Source: Bacillota bacterium
GTDB lineage: Bacteria; Bacillota; Bacilli; Paenibacillales; Paenibacillaceae
Reading direction: 5' to 3'
NCBI GenBank assembly: GCA_023386495.1
Contig: JAEWJS010000110.1
Location: 1-19,567 of the forward strand
Length of the DNA: 19,567 nucleotides
Numbering within the stretch: the stretch's first letter is position 1; the number at the start of each line of letters is the position of its first letter. The notes below the pieces were generated by a model that ran no database searches, was not told the origin of the DNA, and saw only the letters and a list, made by a program, of their open reading frames with translations. Of the stretch, positions 5,392 through 13,459 are shown one piece after another. The position numbers and the translations under genes were made by a program.

Positions 5392-6891
5392 ATGGCCTAC
5401 TATTATATGGAACCGTCACGGACGTTTAGCGAATTTTTGCTGCTGCCGAACCTGACTACCAAAGATTGCCATCCCGGCAATGTCAGCCTCAGAACGCCGG
5501 TGAGCAAGTTCAAGCGCGGCGAAGAGCCGAGAGTGTCGCTCAACATTCCGTTTGCGTCCGCCGTCATGCAGTCCGTATCGGACCACAACATGGCGGTGGC
5601 GCTCGCACGCTGCGGAGGCATTTCTTTTATCTTCGGATCTCAGCCGGTAGAAGAACAAGCCGCCATGGTGCGCAAGGTCAAGGAATACAAGGCCGGGTTC
5701 GTGGTCAGCCGATCGAATCTGACGCCGGAGCACACGCTGAAGGACGTGCTGGAGCTGAAGGAGCGGACAGGCCACTCCACCGTTGCGATCACCGACGACG
5801 GGTCGCCGAAAGGAACGCTGCTGGGCATCGTCACGAGCCGAGACTATCGCATCAGCCGGGATCCGCTTACGAAGTCGATCCGCGACTTCATGACGCCGTT
5901 CGAGTCGCTTATCTACGGCAAGTCGGGCATAGCGTTGTCGGAAGCCAACGACCTGATCTGGGAGCATAAGCTGAACTGCCTTCCGGTCGTGAGCGAATCG
6001 AACAAGCTGGATTACCTCGTGTTCCGGAAGGACTACGACGCGCATAAGGAGAACCCGCATGCGCTCCTGGACGGCAACAAGAGTTACATTGTCGGCGCGG
6101 GCATCAACTCCAAGGATTATAAGGAACGCGTTCCGGCGCTGGTGGAGGCCGGTGCCGACGTGCTGGTCATCGATTCGTCGGACGGCTTCACCGAGTGGCA
6201 GAAGGAGACGCTCGAGTTCGTGAAGGCGAACTACGACATTCCGATCGGCGCGGGCAACGTGGTCGATAAGGAAGGCTTCCGCTATCTGGTCGAGGCCGGC
6301 GCGGATTTCATTAAGGTAGGCATCGGCGGCGGTTCGATCTGTATTACGCGCGAGCAAAAAGGGATCGGCAGAGGCCAGGCTTCATCGGTGATCGAGGTAG
6401 CTGCGGCGCGTGACCAGTACTATCAAGAGACGGGCATCTACGTGCCGATCTGCTCGGACGGCGGAATCGTGCATGACTACCATATGACGCTTGCCCTGGC
6501 GATGGGCGCAGATTTCATTATGATGGGCCGTTATTTCGCGCGGTTCGACGAGAGCCCGACCCGCAAGCTCAGAATCGGCAACAACTACGTGAAGGAGTTC
6601 TGGGGCGAGGGCTCGAACCGCGCGCGGAACTGGCAGCGTTATGATACGGGCGGCAAAGAAGGGCTCGTCTTCGAAGAAGGCGTGGATTCCTATGTGCCGT
6701 ACGCGGGGAGTCTGCAGGAGAATATGGACAAGACGATCGCGAAGATCAAGTCGACCATGTGCAACTGTGGTTCGCTCTCGATCGAAGAGCTGCAGCGGAA
6801 TGCCCGCATTACGCTTGTATCCGCGACAAGCATCGTAGAGGGCGGCGCGCATGACGTCATCCTGAAGGAAAGCAGCATATCGGCCGAATAA
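5392..6891 (+). CDS. Inosine-5'-monophosphate dehydrogenase, Tritrichomonas-foetus type
   Basis: IMPDH oxidises IMP to XMP with NAD+, the committed step of guanine nucleotide synthesis. The 499-aa barrel carries the active-site loop GGGSICITRE with Cys317, D261 in the NAD site (VIDSSDGF), and the flap dyad R416-Y417 in NWQRYDTGG. Two CBS motifs occupy about 105-215. The ending EGGAHDVILKE and the start MAYYYMEPSRTFSEFLLLPNL differ from ordinary bacterial GuaB. From memory they match T. foetus IMPDH (about 503 aa, Cys319, Arg418-Tyr419) nearly end to end, with a constant two-residue offset. GGAGGG lies 10-11 nt before ATG 5392. It is probably a second, divergent IMPDH beside a canonical guaB elsewhere; that is inference. 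I leave the symbol blank because this is not standard guaB. Confidence 0.95.
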   Translation: MAYYYMEPSRTFSEFLLLPNLTTKDCHPGNVSLRTPVSKFKRGEEPRVSLNIPFASAVMQSVSDHNMAVALARCGGISFIFGSQPVEEQAAMVRKVKEYKAGFVVSRSNLTPEHTLKDVLELKERTGHSTVAITDDGSPKGTLLGIVTSRDYRISRDPLTKSIRDFMTPFESLIYGKSGIALSEANDLIWEHKLNCLPVVSESNKLDYLVFRKDYDAHKENPHALLDGNKSYIVGAGINSKDYKERVPALVEAGADVLVIDSSDGFTEWQKETLEFVKANYDIPIGAGNVVDKEGFRYLVEAGADFIKVGIGGGSICITREQKGIGRGQASSVIEVAAARDQYYQETGIYVPICSDGGIVHDYHMTLALAMGADFIMMGRYFARFDESPTRKLRIGNNYVKEFWGEGSNRARNWQRYDTGGKEGLVFEEGVDSYVPYAGSLQENMDKTIAKIKSTMCNCGSLSIEELQRNARITLVSATSIVEGGAHDVILKESSISAE

Positions 6892-6943
6892 CGACCGGCA
6901 GAACAAGAGATCGACATGGGATATTCGGCATGAGGGGATGGCT

Positions 6944-7501
6944 ATGGAAGCAAAATTCTGCATGAGCTGCGGACATGCGATGGAGCTGCGCGACTTCGAC
7001 GGGACGATGCGGCCGGCCTGCACGAGCTGCAGCTTCGTGCATTGGGGGAACTACAGTATCGGCGTGGGCGCGCTCGTCATCAGAGACGGCCGGATCCTGC
7101 TCGTTCGCCGCGCGCAGAACCCGGGGAAAGGCTATTGGACCAATCCCGGCGGCTATATCGAACAGTTGGAGCCGATCGAAGCGACGATCGTGCGCGAGGT
7201 CGAGGAAGAAGCCGGCATACGGGCGACCGTGAAGAGCGTGGTCGCGCTGCGCGATCAGCCGAGGGCGATCCACAATGTGTACATCGCATTCGCGATGGCG
7301 TACGTGGACGGCGAGCCGGTGCCGGACGGCGTGGAAGTGGACGCAGCAGGATTCTTCAGCTTGGAGGAGATGGCGGAGATGAACGTGGCGGGCTTCACGC
7401 AATGGCTCGTCGACGTCGCGTTCCGAGGCAAGACGGAGGGGCTGTACATCGATCGGGAGCCGATCGTGGCACTAGACGGCTACGGACTCTTCCGCGTATA
7501 A
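6944..7501 (+). CDS. Nudix hydrolase with N-terminal zinc ribbon
   Basis: A CxxC...CxxC zinc ribbon (C6, C9, C26, C29) precedes a Nudix domain. The Nudix box GX5EX7REUXEEXGU is complete: G-YIEQL-E, seven residues, then REVEEEAGI. Such enzymes hydrolyse nucleoside-diphosphate derivatives (NADH, ADP-ribose, nucleotide sugars, coenzymes) using Mg2+ held by the Glu cluster. The zinc ribbon recalls NudC-like enzymes, but the protein (185 aa) is much shorter than NudC and the substrate is open. Start ATG 6944 is preferred over ATG 6938 because GAGGGG ends directly before 6938 and is correctly spaced only from 6944. It follows the IMPDH gene by 52 nt without a terminator, so the two may share a transcript. 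Confidence 0.9.
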   Translation: MEAKFCMSCGHAMELRDFDGTMRPACTSCSFVHWGNYSIGVGALVIRDGRILLVRRAQNPGKGYWTNPGGYIEQLEPIEATIVREVEEEAGIRATVKSVVALRDQPRAIHNVYIAFAMAYVDGEPVPDGVEVDAAGFFSLEEMAEMNVAGFTQWLVDVAFRGKTEGLYIDREPIVALDGYGLFRV

Positions 7502-7612
7502 CAAAATCGTGTGCATATAGAGCAAGATCGCGAATGGTCAGAACGAAACGTAGCATATTATGATGAAGACTGACTTACCATGCTAATCCACTGCGAAGGA
7601 GAATGGAACCGA

Positions 7613-8632
7613 ATGTCTAAAATTAGAGTAGCCGTTATCGGATGCGGATCGATCTCCAAGCATCGCCACATCCCCGAATATGCAGCGAATGAGAACGTTG
7701 AACTGATTGCTTTCTGCGATCTTGTGGAGGCACGTGCAGTCGAATATGCAGAGAAGCATGGCGGCAAAGCGTATACGAGCTATCAAGAGCTGCTCGACAA
7801 AGAGAAGCCTGACGCGGTCAGCGTGAACCTGCCGAACGCGCTTCACGCGGAAGTGTCGATCGCTGCGGCGAACGCAGGCGCGCATGTCTTGGTCGAGAAG
7901 CCGATGGCGACGACCGTTGCAGAAGGCGAAGCGATGATCGAGGCCGCACGGAAGAACAAGGTGTTCCTCATGGTCGGTCACAATCAGCGCCTGATGCCGC
8001 CGCATATCAAGGCGAAGGAAATTCTCGATTCCGGCGTCCTCGGCAAAGTCATCTCGTTCCGTACCTCCTTCGGCCACCCTGGTCCTGAGGCGTGGAGCAT
8101 TGACGGCCGGGAGAGCTGGTTCTTCGACAAGCCGCAAGCGATCATGGGCGCAATGGGCGATCTCGGCGTCCATAAGTCCGACCTGATCCGTCACTTGCTG
8201 AACGATGAGGTTACCGAGGTAGCGGCGTTCATCGGCACGATCCATAAGGAAGATACGGAGGTTGACGATAACGCGACTTGCCTGCTTCGCATGAAGAGCG
8301 GCGCGATCGGTACGCTCGTAGCGAGCTGGACCTATTACAAGGGCGAGGACAACAGCACCGTATTCTGGTGCGAGAACGGCGTGCTCAAGATCGGCACGGA
8401 TCCTGACGACCAAGTCATCATGGAGCTGCGCGACGGGACGATCGAGCGTCATAAGGCCGGCGAGATCGCGACCAACGAGAAGCAGACGACGAGCGGCATT
8501 ATCGACGCGTTCGTGGATGCGATCGTCTCGGGCACAGCACCTAGCATCTCCGGCGAAGAGGGCTTGAAGTCGCTGCAGGTCATTCTGGCGGCGTTCGAGT
8601 CGCAAGCAAGCGGTCAGATCGTGAAGCTATAG
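7613..8632 (+). CDS. Gfo/Idh/MocA-family oxidoreductase
   Basis: This 339-aa protein opens with a Rossmann fold, VAVIGCGSIS (residues 5-14), followed by the family signature VEKPMATT with its conserved E-K-P. The C-terminal substrate domain has GDLGVHKSDLIRHLL, holding the Asp/His pair (D-x-x-x-H) used for hydride and proton transfer. Members oxidise sugars, inositols or sugar acids with NAD(P). I prefer ATG 7613 (AAGGAG 11 nt upstream) over an upstream in-frame start at 7580, because the Rossmann strand then begins right after MSKIR. It lies 111 nt after the Nudix gene and ends before a hairpin shared with the convergent lipid kinase gene. The substrate is unknown, though nearby sugar-acid genes make a carbohydrate role natural. 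Confidence 0.92.
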   Translation: MSKIRVAVIGCGSISKHRHIPEYAANENVELIAFCDLVEARAVEYAEKHGGKAYTSYQELLDKEKPDAVSVNLPNALHAEVSIAAANAGAHVLVEKPMATTVAEGEAMIEAARKNKVFLMVGHNQRLMPPHIKAKEILDSGVLGKVISFRTSFGHPGPEAWSIDGRESWFFDKPQAIMGAMGDLGVHKSDLIRHLLNDEVTEVAAFIGTIHKEDTEVDDNATCLLRMKSGAIGTLVASWTYYKGEDNSTVFWCENGVLKIGTDPDDQVIMELRDGTIERHKAGEIATNEKQTTSGIIDAFVDAIVSGTAPSISGEEGLKSLQVILAAFESQASGQIVKL

Positions 8633-8646
8633 TCAGCGTATAACGA

Positions 8647-8677
8647 CCGAGGCAGCCATCGCTGATGGCTGCCTTGG
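8647..8677. terminator. Hairpin between convergent genes
   Basis: CCGAGGCAGCCATC, loop GCT, GATGGCTGCCTTGG form a 14-bp stem with one G-T pair, followed by TTTATTT. It begins 14 nt after the oxidoreductase stop and abuts the stop of the convergent kinase gene. It probably ends both transcripts. Confidence 0.75.
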
Positions 8678-8678
8678 T

Positions 8679-9635
8679 TTATTTGCGCTTTAGGATGTGC
8701 ACGGCTTGCGGCAGGATGCGGATCGACGCGGGAGCCATTCCGGCATCTTCGCCATCGGCATGCACGCGCAGATGCGAGCCCGCAGCAGGCAAGATCCGAA
8801 CATCGCGGCCGCGGTAGAAGCGGACAGCCGGATGCGAGACATGCTTGCCGGCGTATACCCGCGGGAATGCCCAGAGCAGTCCGAAGCGAGATACCCCGCT
8901 GACGACGCAAACCTCTGCGATGCCGTCGTCGGCTTGCGCGATTGGATTAATTCGCATCCCTCCGCCATAATAAGGAATATTGGAGATCGCTGTCAGCCAG
9001 ACGCGCGCATGCTGCGTTCGAACGCCGTCGATCTCTAGCGTCAGATCGACCGGTTGATAGGCGAGCAGCACGCGCAGCAGCGAGACGACGTAGGCGGCAT
9101 ACCCGAGACCAAGCTTATTGAACCATGATTTGTACGGGGCATGATTGGCGGTGTAGGCGACTTCGCCATCCAGTCCGGCTCCAGCCGAAGAGACTGCATA
9201 ACGGTCGTTCACAACAAACGCATCGACGGCGGTCGATCGGTCTTGATCGACGAGCGTGAGCAGCTCATCCAATGCGGGGAGCGTGAGCAGCGGCAGGTCG
9301 TGTCCGCGGGCATAGTCATTGCCGGAGCCGGCCGCGATGAAGCCGAGCTGGATATGGCCGGGCAGCGGCGAACCGCCGGAAGCCGAGAGCAGGCCGTTCA
9401 CGGCCTCATTCATCGTGCCGTCACCGCCAACGACGATGATCGTATGACGCACGGCAGGCTGAGCATCAGATAGGGAGCCGAAGAACCGGCGGCACCAAGC
9501 CTCTGCATCGCCTGGCGCTTCCGTCGCGATGATGCGGAAGGCGCGGCCGCGCGCATGAAGGGCATGCTCGATCTGTCGGCGCACAGAAGCGCCTTTCCCG
9601 TTCCCTGACTGCGGATTGACTAGAATATGCAGCAT
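8679..9635 (-). CDS. Diacylglycerol kinase / YegS-family lipid kinase
   Basis: This 318-aa protein has the DAG-kinase catalytic fold: NPQSGNGKG (7-15), the ATP-binding VVGGDGTMNEAV (68-79), and AAGSGNDYAR (101-110). All three are family signatures. The C-terminal beta-sandwich domain includes GGGMRINPIAQADDGI. It phosphorylates a membrane lipid such as diacylglycerol with ATP, feeding it back to phosphatidate, or a related lipid. DgkB and BmrU/YegS-type paralogues cannot be told apart here. ATG 9635 is preceded by AGGCGGTG at about 10 nt. It is divergent from the lipoprotein gene across a 102-nt gap. Confidence 0.93.
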   Translation of the reverse strand: MLHILVNPQSGNGKGASVRRQIEHALHARGRAFRIIATEAPGDAEAWCRRFFGSLSDAQPAVRHTIIVVGGDGTMNEAVNGLLSASGGSPLPGHIQLGFIAAGSGNDYARGHDLPLLTLPALDELLTLVDQDRSTAVDAFVVNDRYAVSSAGAGLDGEVAYTANHAPYKSWFNKLGLGYAAYVVSLLRVLLAYQPVDLTLEIDGVRTQHARVWLTAISNIPYYGGGMRINPIAQADDGIAEVCVVSGVSRFGLLWAFPRVYAGKHVSHPAVRFYRGRDVRILPAAGSHLRVHADGEDAGMAPASIRILPQAVHILKRK

Positions 9636-9737
9636 GACGAGACACCGCCTAATCTTTTAATACCAACAATATTCAATGCCGTTAAACAAATTCCTGCTTA
9701 CAGCCGGGCGAAATCTTGAAGAGGTGAGGGGATTAGG

Positions 9738-10595
9738 ATGATTCGCCGAACAATCGTACAAGCGGCAGTGACGCTCGGCCTCGCGGCGAGCATCGCAGCT
9801 TGCGGCGCGGGGCAGCATCCCGCTGACCCGACGGTGTCCAACCGCGACGGGGAAGGGAGTCCAAGCGGCCATCATCAGCATGCCTCACTCGAGGAGTCAT
9901 CGAAGTGGATGGGCGTATTCGAGCTCGCGGCTGCTCCTGTGCCGGACATGCCGACTGAGCTTCGAATCCGCATTAAGGATCGAGATCGGGTGACGCTTAA
10001 GGCGTATGAACAGCATCATGAGAAGCTGATGCATCTGATTGTCGTCAATCGAGAGCTGACGCATTTTGACCACCTTCACCCTGAACCGCTGGAACAAGGT
10101 AGCTTTACAGCAGCGGTTACGTTTCCAGGAGAAGGGGCCTATAAGCTGTTCGCGGATTTCGTGCCGGAGGGCCGAATGAATGCGACCGTCAGCGACTGGA
10201 TTACGGTGGGGGAGGCTGCGGTTCAAGAGGAGCCGATCATGCTGTTGCCCGATGATCGGGAAGTTAAGACAACCGGCAGCCTGGCGGTCAGCCTGGCGCT
10301 TAGCTCGCATCGGGCAGGCGATAACGCAGCATTGACGTTCAAGCTCCAAGATGCGGAGACGATGAACAGCATCACGGATCTTGAGCCGTACTTGGGCGAG
10401 ATCGGGCATGTCGTCATCCTGTCGAGCGATGCGGAGCAGTATCTGCACGTGCATCCGTCTGCTGACGCGGGGACAGGTCCGGAAGCGGCATTCCAGGCAG
10501 TGTTCCCGCAAGCGGGCAGTTACAAGCTATGGGGACAGTTCATGCATCGGGGAGAACTGCATACGATTCCCTACGTCGTGGAGATTACGGAGTAG
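9738..10595 (+). CDS. His-rich lipoprotein with two tandem related domains
   Basis: The protein starts with a signal peptide (positively charged MIRR, hydrophobic core) ending in lipobox I19-A-A-C22, so it is predicted to be lipid-anchored outside the membrane. A His-rich linker (HHQH, 45-48) follows. Two homologous domains come next: 97-160 (MHLIVVN...HLHPE...YKLFADF) and 222-283 (IGHVVIL...HVHPS...YKLWGQF). Each has a His on the first strand (H99; H224) and an H-x-H-P motif (H112/H114; H237/H239). Such a pattern suggests metal binding, as in periplasmic or surface copper or heavy-metal proteins, but that is inference. GAGGGG lies 7 nt before ATG 9738. It is monocistronic, ending at a shared hairpin. 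Confidence 0.85.
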   Translation: MIRRTIVQAAVTLGLAASIAACGAGQHPADPTVSNRDGEGSPSGHHQHASLEESSKWMGVFELAAAPVPDMPTELRIRIKDRDRVTLKAYEQHHEKLMHLIVVNRELTHFDHLHPEPLEQGSFTAAVTFPGEGAYKLFADFVPEGRMNATVSDWITVGEAAVQEEPIMLLPDDREVKTTGSLAVSLALSSHRAGDNAALTFKLQDAETMNSITDLEPYLGEIGHVVILSSDAEQYLHVHPSADAGTGPEAAFQAVFPQAGSYKLWGQFMHRGELHTIPYVVEITE

Positions 10596-10597
10596 AA

Positions 10598-10650
10598 CGA
10601 ATGAGGGCACGGCAGCATCTGCATCGCGCAGGCAGCCGTGCCCTCATTCG
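10598..10650. terminator. Bidirectional hairpin between lipoprotein and monooxygenase genes
   Basis: CGAATGAGGGCACGGC and GCCGTGCCCTCATTCG are perfect 16-bp arms around a 21-nt loop. The arms lie just after the stop of the plus-strand lipoprotein gene and just after the stop of the minus-strand monooxygenase gene. The U-tract is weak on both sides. Confidence 0.75.
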
Positions 10651-10652
10651 AA

Positions 10653-11663
10653 TTAATTCAAGCCGCAGGCTTCCGCGATTAGCGTGTAGGAGCGGTGTCG
10701 CGCTTCGGGGTCATGGATCGGGCTTACGATCAACAGCTCATCGGCGGCATAGCGTTCGGCATGCTCATGGAGCGCTTCTGCGACTTGCTCGGGCGTTCCC
10801 ACGATTCGGCGCTGCCGTGCCAGCCTGATCCGCTCCAAATCATATTCGGTGTAGGGATAATCGAGTGCCGTGCGAACGGACGGAAGGTTGTTCAGTTCGA
10901 GTCCCCGCTCCAGCCGCAGGAAGAACAGATCGGTGCTCGTCGCGAGCTCATTGGCTTCCGCCTCGGTCTCGGCACAGATCGCTAACACGGCAATTAGTGC
11001 ATGCGGCTGCTCAAGAATACGCGACGGCCGGAAATGCGCCTTGTAATGGCGGACGGCTTCTTCGCCGCCAGGCGCGCCGAAAAATTGCGCGAATCCGTAC
11101 GAGGTGCCCAGCCGCGCTGCGAACTTGGCGCTCTCGCCGCTCGAGCCGAGCAGCCACATCTCGGGCATGGTCTCGACGGGCGGCGAGGCTTGCAGCCCTG
11201 CGAACCGATGATCGCTGCCCAGCGGTCCGTGGAAATAATCGATCAGATCGGAGACTTGCTCCGGATAGTGGTCATAGTGATACGTCTTGCCTTCATTCAA
11301 TGCTCTTGTCGCCAGCGGCATGCCCCCGGGTGCCCGTCCTAATCCCAGATCGACGCGACCAGGATGCAGCGCCTCCAGGAGCCGGAAATTCTCTGCGACC
11401 TTATAGGCGCTGTAGTGAGGCAGCATGACGCCGCCGGAGCCTACCCTTATGGATGCAGTGGCAGCGGCCACATGGGCAATCATGATCTCGGGACTCGAGT
11501 GGGCGAGTGCGAGGGAGGCATGGTGCTCGGACATCCAGAACCGATTATAGCCGAGCTTCTCGGCTGTCTGAGCCAGCTCCGTCGTCTCGCGAAGCGCGTC
11601 ATGGGCGGTGCGTCCTTCCCCAATCTGCGATTGATCCAATATGCCAAGCTTGAGCTGCTTCAT
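10653..11663 (-). CDS. LLM-class flavin-dependent oxidoreductase (luciferase-like)
   Basis: This 336-aa protein matches the bacterial luciferase-like monooxygenase family. Recognisable parts are the opening LGILDQSQIG, WMSEHHASLALAHSSPEI, IRVGSGGVMLPHYSAYKVAENFRLL, and GRVDLGLGRAPGG. WLLGSSGESAKFAARLG follows later in the barrel. These enzymes use reduced flavin to oxygenate, or simply oxidise, small molecules. The subgroup resembles the YceB/YtmO-like oxidoreductases of Firmicutes, whose substrates are mostly unknown. The start is ATG 11663, 13 nt after the YkgJ-like stop, so translation is probably coupled. It ends at a hairpin. Confidence 0.93.
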   Translation of the reverse strand: MKQLKLGILDQSQIGEGRTAHDALRETTELAQTAEKLGYNRFWMSEHHASLALAHSSPEIMIAHVAAATASIRVGSGGVMLPHYSAYKVAENFRLLEALHPGRVDLGLGRAPGGMPLATRALNEGKTYHYDHYPEQVSDLIDYFHGPLGSDHRFAGLQASPPVETMPEMWLLGSSGESAKFAARLGTSYGFAQFFGAPGGEEAVRHYKAHFRPSRILEQPHALIAVLAICAETEAEANELATSTDLFFLRLERGLELNNLPSVRTALDYPYTEYDLERIRLARQRRIVGTPEQVAEALHEHAERYAADELLIVSPIHDPEARHRSYTLIAEACGLN

Positions 11664-11676
11664 TAGGCTTCATCTC

Positions 11677-11952
11677 CTATCGGCTTGCAGGGTGGCGTGC
11701 GGGCATCGTCGCATGCTCGAGCTCCGTCAAGATCCGTCGCGCCTCCTCGTTCGTGCTCCCGCACATCTCCGGATCGGGCTGCAGGCTGCTGCATACGAGC
11801 GGGCGCTCCGGCTGCCCGAATAGTCGGCAGCTGCCTTCGGGCGTCAGCTGGATGCAGGGCATTCCGGCCGGCTTGCCGTTCGGCATGCCCGGAATGGGCG
11901 ACGAGATGGATATTACGGTGCAGCATGCGGCACAGCCGATTCGACACTCCAT
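11677..11952 (-). CDS. YkgJ-family cysteine-cluster protein
   Basis: This 91-aa protein has the YkgJ pattern C3-x3-C7-x2-C10-C11 at the N-terminus, followed by further cysteines at 33, 42, 54 and 64. The GMPCIQLTPEGSCRLF segment is the family's core. The cysteines are expected to bind zinc or an Fe-S cluster; the biochemical role is unknown. AAGGGG lies 7 nt upstream of ATG 11952. It is the first gene of a two-gene unit with the flavin monooxygenase, and its stop is 13 nt from the next start. Confidence 0.88.
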   Translation of the reverse strand: MECRIGCAACCTVISISSPIPGMPNGKPAGMPCIQLTPEGSCRLFGQPERPLVCSSLQPDPEMCGSTNEEARRILTELEHATMPARHPASR

Positions 11953-12006
11953 GTCATGTCCCCTTTAGTGGTGGATAACAAGCACTCACTTTATGTATCA
12001 ACTCCC

Positions 12007-12012
12007 ATTATA
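12007..12012 (-). promoter_or_regulatory. -10 element for the YkgJ/monooxygenase unit
   Basis: TATAAT occurs on the minus strand at 12012-12007, 55 nt before the YkgJ start. No clear -35 box is seen. It lies back to back with the ppaC promoter. Confidence 0.35.
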
Positions 12013-12032
12013 CATCATTCGGCTGCGAGAAC

Positions 12033-12062
12033 TTGCTTGTGATACGGATTGTAGGTTATAAT
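12033..12062 (+). promoter_or_regulatory. Promoter of ppaC
   Basis: TTGCTT (12033-12038) and TATAAT (12057-12062) are separated by 18 bp. The ppaC start codon is 35 nt after the -10. Confidence 0.6.
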
Positions 12063-12097
12063 TTTGTCGCCAATATCACCCAATAAGGAGCTTGAAC

Positions 12098-13027
12098 ATG
12101 GACAAAGTACTTATTTTCGGACATAAGAATCCGGACACCGACACGATCTGCTCGGCGATCGCATACGCAGACCTGAAGACGAAGCTTGGCCAGAACGTCG
12201 AAGCTGTCCGTCTGGGCAGCGTGAACGGAGAGACGCAATACGCGCTGGATCAATTCCAAGTCGCCGCTCCCCGCCAAGTGGATACGGTTGCGAACGAAGT
12301 GAAGACGGTTATCCTGGTCGATCATAACGAGCGTCAGCAGAGCGCGAGCGACATCGATCAAGTGCGCGTAGCCGAAGTAATCGACCATCACCGCATCGCG
12401 AACTTCGAGACGAGCGGCCCGCTCTACTACCGTGCAGAGCCTGTCGGCTGCACCGCTACGATCCTGAAGAAGATGTACAAGGAGAACGGCATCGCAATCG
12501 AGCCGCATATCGCGGGTCTCATGCTGTCGGCCATCATCTCCGATTCGCTGCTCTTCAAGTCGCCGACCTGCACGCAGGAAGACGTCGAAGCAGCTCAAGA
12601 GTTGGCGACGATCGCAGGCGTGGACGCGAACAGCTACGGCCTTAACATGCTCAAAGCCGGCGCCGACTTGAGCGACAAGTCGATCGCGCAGCTAATCTCG
12701 CTCGACGCGAAGGAATTCTCGATGGGCAGCTCCAAGGTCGAGATCGCGCAAGTGAACGCCGTGGACGTGAACGACGTGCTGTCCCGCCAGTCCGAACTGG
12801 AGGACGCGCTGTCGAACATCATTGCGGAGAAGGGACTTGACCTGTTCCTGTTCGTCGTGACGGATATTCTGAACAATGATTCGGTGGGCATCGCGCTCGG
12901 CAGCAAGGCAAGCAAGGTTGAGCAAGCCTACAACGTCAAGCTGGAGAATAATCGCGCGGTACTGAAAGGCGTCGTATCCCGCAAGTCGCAGATCGTTCCC
13001 GTCCTGACGGAGACATTCAACCAATAA
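12098..13027 (+). CDS. ppaC: Manganese-dependent inorganic pyrophosphatase (family II)
   Basis: Hydrolyses PPi to two phosphates, pulling biosynthetic reactions forward. The 309-aa protein belongs to the DHH superfamily. Metal ligands are H9, D13 and D15 (HKNPDTD), D75 (LVDHNE), H97 (IDHHR) and D149 (IISDS). These are the same positions as in the B. subtilis enzyme. The C-terminal phosphate-gripping motif is SRKSQ (294-298), where the family has SRKKQ. No CBS or DRTGG regulatory insert is present. ATG 12098 is chosen because AAGGAG lies 7 nt upstream; a TTG at 12092 would only add two residues. It is monocistronic with its own promoter. Confidence 0.97.
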   Translation: MDKVLIFGHKNPDTDTICSAIAYADLKTKLGQNVEAVRLGSVNGETQYALDQFQVAAPRQVDTVANEVKTVILVDHNERQQSASDIDQVRVAEVIDHHRIANFETSGPLYYRAEPVGCTATILKKMYKENGIAIEPHIAGLMLSAIISDSLLFKSPTCTQEDVEAAQELATIAGVDANSYGLNMLKAGADLSDKSIAQLISLDAKEFSMGSSKVEIAQVNAVDVNDVLSRQSELEDALSNIIAEKGLDLFLFVVTDILNNDSVGIALGSKASKVEQAYNVKLENNRAVLKGVVSRKSQIVPVLTETFNQ

Positions 13028-13048
13028 GATGAAGGCAGCACGCATCGC

Positions 13049-13076
13049 AGAAGCCCGCGACCATTCGCGGGCTTCT
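13049..13076 (+). terminator. Hairpin after ppaC
   Basis: AGAAGCCCGCGA, loop CCAT, TCGCGGGCTTCT form a perfect 12-bp stem 21 nt past the ppaC stop. There is no U-tract, so termination may be partial. Confidence 0.65.
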
Positions 13077-13114
13077 CTGTACGCTTGGGACGATAGGGGG
13101 AGCTGGTCTTAGCC

Positions 13115-13387
13115 ATGCGGGTACATACGTTCATCATTCATGCCGATGTGGAGCGGCAGGACTTGATTGCGATCTCGGCGATGTCCAGTCGCTTCGTGTC
13201 GGACATTCGGCTGGAATACGCGATTGGAGCGGACACCTACCATGTCGATGTGAAAAGCTTGCTCGGCATGCTGTCACTGCCGATCAAAGCCGGGACGGAG
13301 CTGCGGCTCGTCGTGAAGGGGAAGGACGACGAAGAGGCGCTGGAAGAGGTGTTTGCGCGGTTTCAAGCGCTGGAGAAGCATCCATAA
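13115..13387 (+). CDS. HPr-like protein without the phosphorylatable histidine
   Basis: This 90-aa protein follows the HPr/Crh fold. The second half (SDIRLEY, then VDVKSLLGMLSL, then DDEEALEEVFARF) lines up with HPr strand by strand. The regulatory serine region K-S-L-L-G-M-L-S (S48, matching HPr Ser46) is kept. The active-site loop GIHARPA is replaced by VERQDLI with a two-residue shortening, so neither His15 nor Arg17 is present. It cannot be a PTS phosphocarrier. A Crh-like regulatory role through HPr kinase is possible, but Crh keeps the QARPA form. AGGGGGAG lies about 12 nt before ATG 13115. It follows the ppaC hairpin and precedes a miniprotein. Confidence 0.8.
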   Translation: MRVHTFIIHADVERQDLIAISAMSSRFVSDIRLEYAIGADTYHVDVKSLLGMLSLPIKAGTELRLVVKGKDDEEALEEVFARFQALEKHP

Positions 13388-13459
13388 TACGAGTATGCGG
13401 GTACCGTTCGCAGGGAATAATGGGTAGCATACCAATCCCATGCGAAGGGGAAATGCCTC

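Noticed and set aside
5416..6357. 313-codon minus-strand frame opposite the IMPDH gene
   Set aside because: Same shadow signature (Arg/His/Val-rich), no ribosome site, and it lies wholly inside a gene with intact motifs on the other strand.
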